A DNA stretch of 64,000 nucleotides, from positions 150,701,488-150,765,487 of the forward strand of contig OV050030.1 of NCBI GenBank assembly GCA_920105625.2, written 5' to 3'. Shown here in pieces: positions 58,831 to 64,000 of the stretch. Position numbers and translations under genes: made by a program. The notes below the pieces were generated by a model. The model saw only the letters and a list, made by a program, of their open reading frames with translations, was not told the origin of the DNA and did not search any database. Each line of letters starts with the position of its first letter. The first letter of the stretch is position 1. The DNA comes from Clusia tigrina. Taxonomy: Eukaryota > Arthropoda > Insecta > Diptera > Clusiidae.

Positions 58831-59875
58831 TGGAAGCTTGATGACGCCACCTAAGCCAATGATAATCTGACGATCGGAGAAATGCATTGCGAAACTCATT
58901 TTATACAAACCGTGCGTAAAAACACAGATGGAAAGGAACCCTCCATTAAAGGCACAATACGCCGAATTCATGAGGCATTATGAAAAGTTAGGACACATGA
59001 GCGAAATCAACCCCGAAAACATTTTACACCCGCATTACTTCATTCCTCATCACAGCGTGCTTAAGCCAGAAAGCACTACGACAAAGCTGAGGGTTGTGTT
59101 TGATGCATCAGCCAAAACTTCGTCTGGACTAGCCCTAATTGACATAATGTACACTGGCCCAACGGTTCAAAGTGATTTAGTCTCAATACTGTTGCGCTTC
59201 CGACTACCAAAATTTGTCTTCACAACAGACATCGAAAAGATGTACCGACAAATCCTAGTCGACCCAGCCGATAGATTGCTACAGTTGATCATGTGGAGAG
59301 AAAATGAGAACAAACCCATAAGGTACTTTCAGCTTAATACAATAATTTATGGAACATCGTCAGCACCATATTTGGCCACAAAGTGCCTACAATAGTTAGC
59401 AGAGAAGAACATCGGAATGTTCCCACTAGGCGCACAAATATTACGCGACGATTTCTATGTCGATGATGGCGTGAGTGGCTCAGACGTCCACAGATATCCA
59501 CGGCTATCGAAGTGCAGAAACAATTGACAACACTACTCCACGGTTCAGGATTCAAACTACGGAAATGGTGCGCCAATCATCCTCAGCTGCTAGATAGTAT
59601 ACCTCCAGAGGATCAGGAAGTTAATCTTGACTTTGAAAACTCCTCGACCAAAACATTTGGACTAACCTGGATGCCAAAATCTGATCTATTCTGTATAAAG
59701 GCGGAGTTACCTGATAATACAACAATAACAAAACGCACTATAATATCAGACACAGCAAGAATATTTGATCCATTAGGTCTCGTAGGTCCAGTGGTCATCA
59801 TGGCAAAAGTATGTATCCAACAACTATGGCAACTGCAGATATCATGGGATGAACATCTACCAGCAGAAACTTAAA
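58831..59875 (+). pseudogene. BEL/Pao 2 reverse transcriptase
   Basis: HPHYFIPHHSVLKPESTTTK and LRVVFDASAKTSSGLALIDI open the RT. FTTDIEKMYRQILVDPADR holds the first catalytic Asp, SAPYLATKCLQ is followed by a TAG in place of a sense codon (59393-59395), and D-D-F-Y-V-D-D-G-V-S-G holds Y-V-D-D (59456-59467). Then LRKWCANHPQLLDSIPPED and TARIFDPLGLVGPVVIMAKV to 59874. Shifts near 58930 and 59490. Catalytic residues all remain. Confidence 0.92.
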
Positions 59876-60330
59876 GGAATTAAACGACACACGTATCTCC
59901 AGGCACGTTTTCAACGGTCAGAAACCGATAACGACAGAGATTCATACGTTCGTAGATGCCTCCGAGAAAGCATATGGCGCTGCAGTTTATCTACGATCGA
60001 GACTTCAAGATAACAGAATAATTGTTAGACTTTTGTGTGCCAAATCACGTGTCGCACCTCTCAAGCAACAAACGCTGCCTCGCTTAGAATTATGTGCAGC
60101 AGTGTTAGGAGTCGAGCTAGAATCAAGAGTAAAACGGGATTTACACTTAGCCAACAACACTTCTCATTTCTGGTCAGACTCGGAAATTGTATTATCTTGG
60201 AAAAATTCGCCATCATCATCCTTGCGAACATTTGTAGCTAAAAGAGTAAACACAATCCAGAAACTCTCTAGCGCTCACCAGTGGCGCCATGTATCCTCCA
60301 AGGACAATCCTGCAGACGTCATCTCTCGAG
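59876..60330 (+). pseudogene. BEL/Pao 2 RNase H
   Basis: ITTEIHTFVDASEKAYGAAV (about 59929) with the first Asp, CAKSRVAPLKQQTLPRLELC with the Glu, HFWSDSEIVLSWKNSPSSSL with the second Asp, and WRHVSSKDNPADVISRGLQP closing the domain. A frameshift lies near 60010-60030 between first and second blocks. Catalytic positions intact. Confidence 0.9.
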
Positions 60331-61830
60331 GGCTTCAGCCAAATAAACTCATGACTTGCAATATATGGTTCTATGGGCCCATCTTTCTACATGGAATGGA
60401 ATCACACTGGCCGAAACCATTTTTAAGGGAACACCACATTCCAACGGACTTAGAACAAAAACACAAGGCTCCGATTGTGGCAACCACAACCACCTGCACA
60501 GGACTAGAAGATATCGTTTACAACGTGAAGCATGGTAACTCATTTAAAATTCTACAAAGAACCATTGGATATGTTCTAAGATTCATTAAAAATCGAAAAC
60601 TGTTACGAGATAAACGTTCATCACAGAAATCGTTAACTTCTGAGGAGTTGGACACATCATTAACGATCATAGTAAGAACCATACAAGCCTCTGAGTTCGA
60701 GCATGAAATCAAACAAATAAGAAAACACAATGGAGTCGACAGAGCCAGCCCACTCAGCAGCTTATCCCCTTTCATAGACGACAATGGCGTTCTACGAGTT
60801 GGTGGGCGATTAGCTGCATCAACTTTATCATATGATGCTAAACACCCAATGCCGCTTCCATACAATGACCCAATTTCAAAAATTATACTTGCCATGATAC
60901 ATGAGAGTAATTTGCATTGTGGTCCACAGACCCTGTTAGCAGCATCCAGGCAGCGATTTTGGGTCATAAAAGGAAAGACAATGGCACGAAATATTGTGCA
61001 AAAATGCATTCGCTACACGAGAGCCAGGCCGAAGCTATACAAGCAAGTGATGGGAAACCTGCCTTCAACCAGAGTCACTCAAGCACGACCATTCGTCAAC
61101 GCCCGTGTCGATTATTGTGGACCCTTCTGGGTACACTACAAGATCCGTGGAAAAAAACCACATAAGGTCTACATCGCCGTCTTCTGCTGCTTCGCCACAA
61201 AGGCAGTTCATTTAGAGGTAGCCAACGATTTAACTGCCGAAGGCTTCATTGGATCACTATAACGTTTTACGTCTCGTCGCGGTCGATGTGATACCATATA
61301 TTCGGACCTAGCAACCAATTTTGTCGGAGCTAAAAATAAACTAGAAGAGCTAAACGACTCCATTTTCCCAACGACTCTCGGGAGAAAATCATTAAAGCTT
61401 GCAGTGATCGTAGAATAAATTTCAAATTCATACCCCCTAGAGCTCCACACTTTGGGGGCTTATGGGAGGCTGCGGTCAAATCAGCGAAACATCTATTGCT
61501 TCGGAGCGTTTCAACAGCCTCGGTCACGTATGAAGAGTTTGAAACCGTTGTCATCGAAATAGAAGCAATCCTTAACTCTCGACCGTTAACTCCAATATCA
61601 ACAGATCCAAACGATTTAACAGCATTAACACCGGGACATTTTCTTATTGGAGAACCATTGACTGCACAAATAGACAGAAGCACGCCAAGTTTCAAGATTT
61701 CCATGCCAACAAGATGGAAATTGGTGACACAACTCAAGCATGAATTCTGGGATCGTTGATCCCGTGAATACCTCAATCAACTACAGCAAAAACATAAGTG
61801 GAAGGACCAATCACAAAATATCCGGAAAGG
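60331..61830 (+). pseudogene. BEL/Pao 2 integrase
   Basis: The zinc domain has HESNLHCGPQTLLAASRQRF and KCIRYTRARP, in which the second Cys of C-x2-C is Tyr. Core: RVDYCGPFWVHYKIRGKKPH (Asp 1), CFATKAVHLEVANDLTAEGF, a stop at 61260, then D-T-I-Y-S-D-L-A-T-N-F-V-G-A (Asp 2) and APHFGGLWEAAVKSAKHLLL with catalytic Glu, followed by EAILNSRPLTPISTDPNDLT. The Tyr substitution and the stop suggest inactivity. Confidence 0.9.
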
Positions 61831-61834
61831 ACAA

Positions 61835-62350
61835 ATGGTTATTATCAAGGAAGATAATGTGCCCACCTTACAATGGCCACTTGGAAGAATACAACGAGTC
61901 TACAAGGGAAACGACGGAATGGTGCGAGTGGTAGACGTAAAAACATCAACAGGTGTGTGGAGACGTCTGATTGGCACACTTGCACCACTGTTTAGTGAGA
62001 AAGTTTCTGAATGCCCAGACATAAATCGAGATTCATCACAAGATGCGCAGCCTGAGCAACAACAGTTATCATTAACTTCTGAGGATAATTTAAATGACAT
62101 ACCCAGAAAGCGACGGAAACCAACTAACAATACCATTCTGGTAACATTCCTTCTATCCCTACTGATACTTCCTGCAGTACTGGGCAATACTATTCAGGTT
62201 CAAAATTTTGGTACAAATCCTGGAATATACTCTGAAGGAATTGGTATAACAAGGATTGTCGCAGTAGAATGGAAATTGGTGGTCTACTACGATTTGAATC
62301 CATTCTGGGAAGAAATGAAAATATTCTCGTCTGGGGTAGCGACCCTTTAA
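61835..62350 (+). pseudogene. BEL/Pao 2 Pol C-terminus running into env N-terminus
   Basis: MVIIKEDNVPTLQWPLGRIQ and VRVVDVKTSTGVWRRLIGTL are the Pol C-terminal module. The same frame continues through a linker and then R-K-R-R-K before a hydrophobic stretch (about 62135-62185, L-L-S-L-L-I-L-P-A-V-L-G) that looks like a signal peptide, and an ectodomain start. This fits roo-type elements, where env is read in one polyprotein with pol. It stops at 62350 after a frameshift or stop. Confidence 0.75.
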
Positions 62351-63827
62351 CGTCTGTGTTCAAGACTACAACAAGATACTGCCTGCGACGTCCTGATTAA
62401 GAATTTTGACGACACAACAAAAGAGCTTACTCAGGACAGGGCTCTGCTCTCGACTAGTCGTCAAAGGAGAGCAGCACTCAATATCGTTGGAATGTCGCTC
62501 GTACCTTGTTCGGTTTTCTGGACTCTGACTATCCGACGGAGCAGATGTCGTTGTTAAAAACCAAACCTCTATCATTGATTCCACCATAAATGTCATCAAA
62601 CACAATGCGCTTACAACAAAATCAAATACCGTAGATCTGCAGCAGAAGATGAACTCTATGATGAAACAAATGGAAATTGAAGGAGAACAAATCAAATTCT
62701 CCCAACTCTTTGCACCACTTTCAAACCAATTAACACTGATGGCAATCAATTTACAGCGGGTACAGGCAGAAGTAATAAGTGTACTCACTGACACCCACCA
62801 TGGAAAAATCAGTCCGTTACTAATCACGCCTCAACAACTGAAGAATGAAATCAACATTATTAAGGCCCATCTTCCTCCATCACGACTTCTGCCCATAGAA
62901 CAAGATAATATGGTGAAGTTCTACAAAATCATGAAAGCGGAGGGAGCAATAAGCAAGAATGAGGTCATCTTCGAAATTAAGCTGCCATTAATCGATCAAC
63001 AATCCTTTGATCTTTTTAATTTCATCCCAATTCCTATGGTCAAAAACAAAACTATGATGACTATTGCAACCGATGCACAATTCTTAGCAGTAAATGCTCA
63101 TCGAGATGAGTACATTCCACTGAGTGCAACCGATCTGAGAGCATGTTTTCAATCTAAGGAAGACACCTACATCTGCGATAACAAGAAACCCATATTTGGA
63201 AAGAAATCATCCATGCATTCCTGCGAAATTCACATGTTCAACGACAAGAATACTACGCAATGCAGACTGACACAACTTCAAGGAACCCTGGCATGGATAC
63301 AAATGCAAAACAGAAATCAATGGATATTTTCAACTACGTCGGACTACGAAATATCAGCAGTCTGTGGCACAAATCTGACGCAATTAATACTATCAGGATC
63401 CGGCATATTACTAATAAAGCCTAACTGTGTAATTAAAGGAAACCTAGTCACCATTCAAGGCTTCCATACCTCGTCTGACACCATACATACATCATACGCC
63501 AGATTCACGGTCATCCAAAACATCAATACATCTGAGGAAATAAAACGGATTTTCAATACAACATACACCAAATTTGACACCAAATTGGAACAACTCACCA
63601 TACTCCAAAACCAACTGGCAAGTGAAGAATTCACCAATCTACCAAATTTAATACAGTCCAACAGCCAGCATCATCATGCGGTAAGCTACTCCGCACTCAT
63701 CATTTCCACGTTTCTTCCCATCATACTACTGAAATTAACATGTAAGCGCAGTGCTCCGACTATCCCCACCGTCAGCGACAGCAAACAAATGAATCATCTT
63801 CACTGTCCACATATAATCCAAAATTGA
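62351..63827 (+). pseudogene. BEL/Pao 2 env-like region (F-protein type)
   Basis: 62351-62640 is frameshifted and includes a basic R-Q-R-R site (62458-62469) followed by a mostly non-polar segment, as at the cleavage site and fusion-peptide position of baculovirus F-like envelope proteins. 62649-63827 is an open frame of 392 residues with several N-x-S/T sites and Cys residues, an ectodomain-like pattern, and near its end a hydrophobic membrane span (about 63680-63745) with a short cytoplasmic tail. In insect LTR elements such env genes were acquired from viruses. Assignment is by layout and position; no search was run. The coding break makes a functional envelope unlikely. Confidence 0.7.
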
Positions 63828-63851
63828 GCAAATACTCAACGCCCGGCAGAA

Positions 63852-64000
63852 TGTTCAGTCACACTGAACAGATCAACAATTGCACTTTATGTTTATTTTT
63901 TATCAATACAGCGAAAGTGCACCATTGACAAAAACCAGCACACGCAAAACCAAATTTCATATTATCAAGGCCAATACTTGCTTGTTTAACTCTGTTGTGA
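63852..64000 (+). repeat. BEL/Pao 2 3' LTR, truncated by window end
   Basis: The first 149 bp of the 3' LTR, starting TGTTCAGTCACACTGAACAG. It contains about 37 bp absent from the 5' LTR. The remaining roughly 320 bp should lie beyond the window. Confidence 0.9.

Larger units (their letters stand above)
56093..64000 (+). mobile_element. Roo-like BEL/Pao element 2 with env (3' end outside window)
   Basis: 5' LTR 56093-56524, tRNA-Trp primer site, Gag-protease-RT-RNase H-integrase-DUF5641 in BEL/Pao order, then an env-type region, and a 3' LTR starting at 63852 and cut by the window end. The LTR opens with an inverted repeat TGTTCAGT-CAC-ACTGAACA; as I recall, roo LTRs also open with TGTTCA...TGAACA. 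Coding has scattered stops and shifts. A roo relative is the best reading given env and LTR start. Confidence 0.9.

Overview
This window is an insect genomic segment, almost certainly from a fly (Diptera), built almost entirely of transposable elements. I find no host protein gene, tRNA, rRNA, CRISPR array or bacterial gene. The elements are all typical of flies: an I-clade LINE with an (AATA)n tail, Loa-type and jockey-type LINEs, a copia element primed from an internal part of initiator tRNA-Met, Ty3/gypsy elements, a roo-like BEL/Pao element with an env region, mariner and Tc1 transposons, and a DD41D ('rosa'-type) transposase. The rosa family and the long (AT)n arrays would fit a tephritid fruit fly, but the species is inference. 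The dense nesting and decay suggest pericentromeric, Y-linked or piRNA-cluster-like heterochromatin.

Layout. 1-1.6 kb: decayed I-clade LINE on the minus strand. 2-5.7 kb: decayed Ty3/gypsy element on the plus strand. 5.8-15.96 kb: one I-clade LINE on the minus strand, joined at its 5' end to a U6 snRNA copy and split by a copia element (6477-11317, target duplication CTAAG). That copia element is itself broken at its YVDD motif by a 435-bp DNA transposon (7602-8036, target duplication CGTCG). 15.63-27.34 kb: a near-perfect 11.7-kb palindrome centred on about 780 bp of (AT)n. Each arm carries the LINE 5' end, the U6 copy, a Ty3/gypsy element lacking RT and most of integrase, a rosa-type transposase and a mariner tail. 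A third copy of the mariner tail plus (AT)n follows at 27341.

28.5-32.6 kb and 32.66-37.6 kb: two Loa-type LINEs in tandem on the minus strand. 38.2-42.9 kb: decayed BEL/Pao element on the plus strand. 43222-44153: internally deleted mariner inside (AT)n. 44553-50014: Tc1-like transposon with inverted repeats of about 185 bp, split by a third Loa-type LINE (44617-48662, target duplication ATCAATG). 50.0-51.3 kb: Ty3/gypsy RNase H and integrase fragment. 51426-52702: nearly intact mariner. 52.8-56.09 kb: jockey-type LINE cut by the 5' LTR of a roo-like BEL/Pao element, which runs from 56093 past the window end and carries gag, protease, RT, RNase H, integrase and env.

There is no operon or pathway here. 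The relations between features are insertion histories: which element interrupts which gives a relative order of events. Most reading frames carry frameshifts or stops, so nearly all coding features are called pseudogenes. The most notable structures are the palindrome with its triplicated end segment, the U6-LINE chimera, the small transposon with RSS-like ends, and the rosa-mariner chimera.
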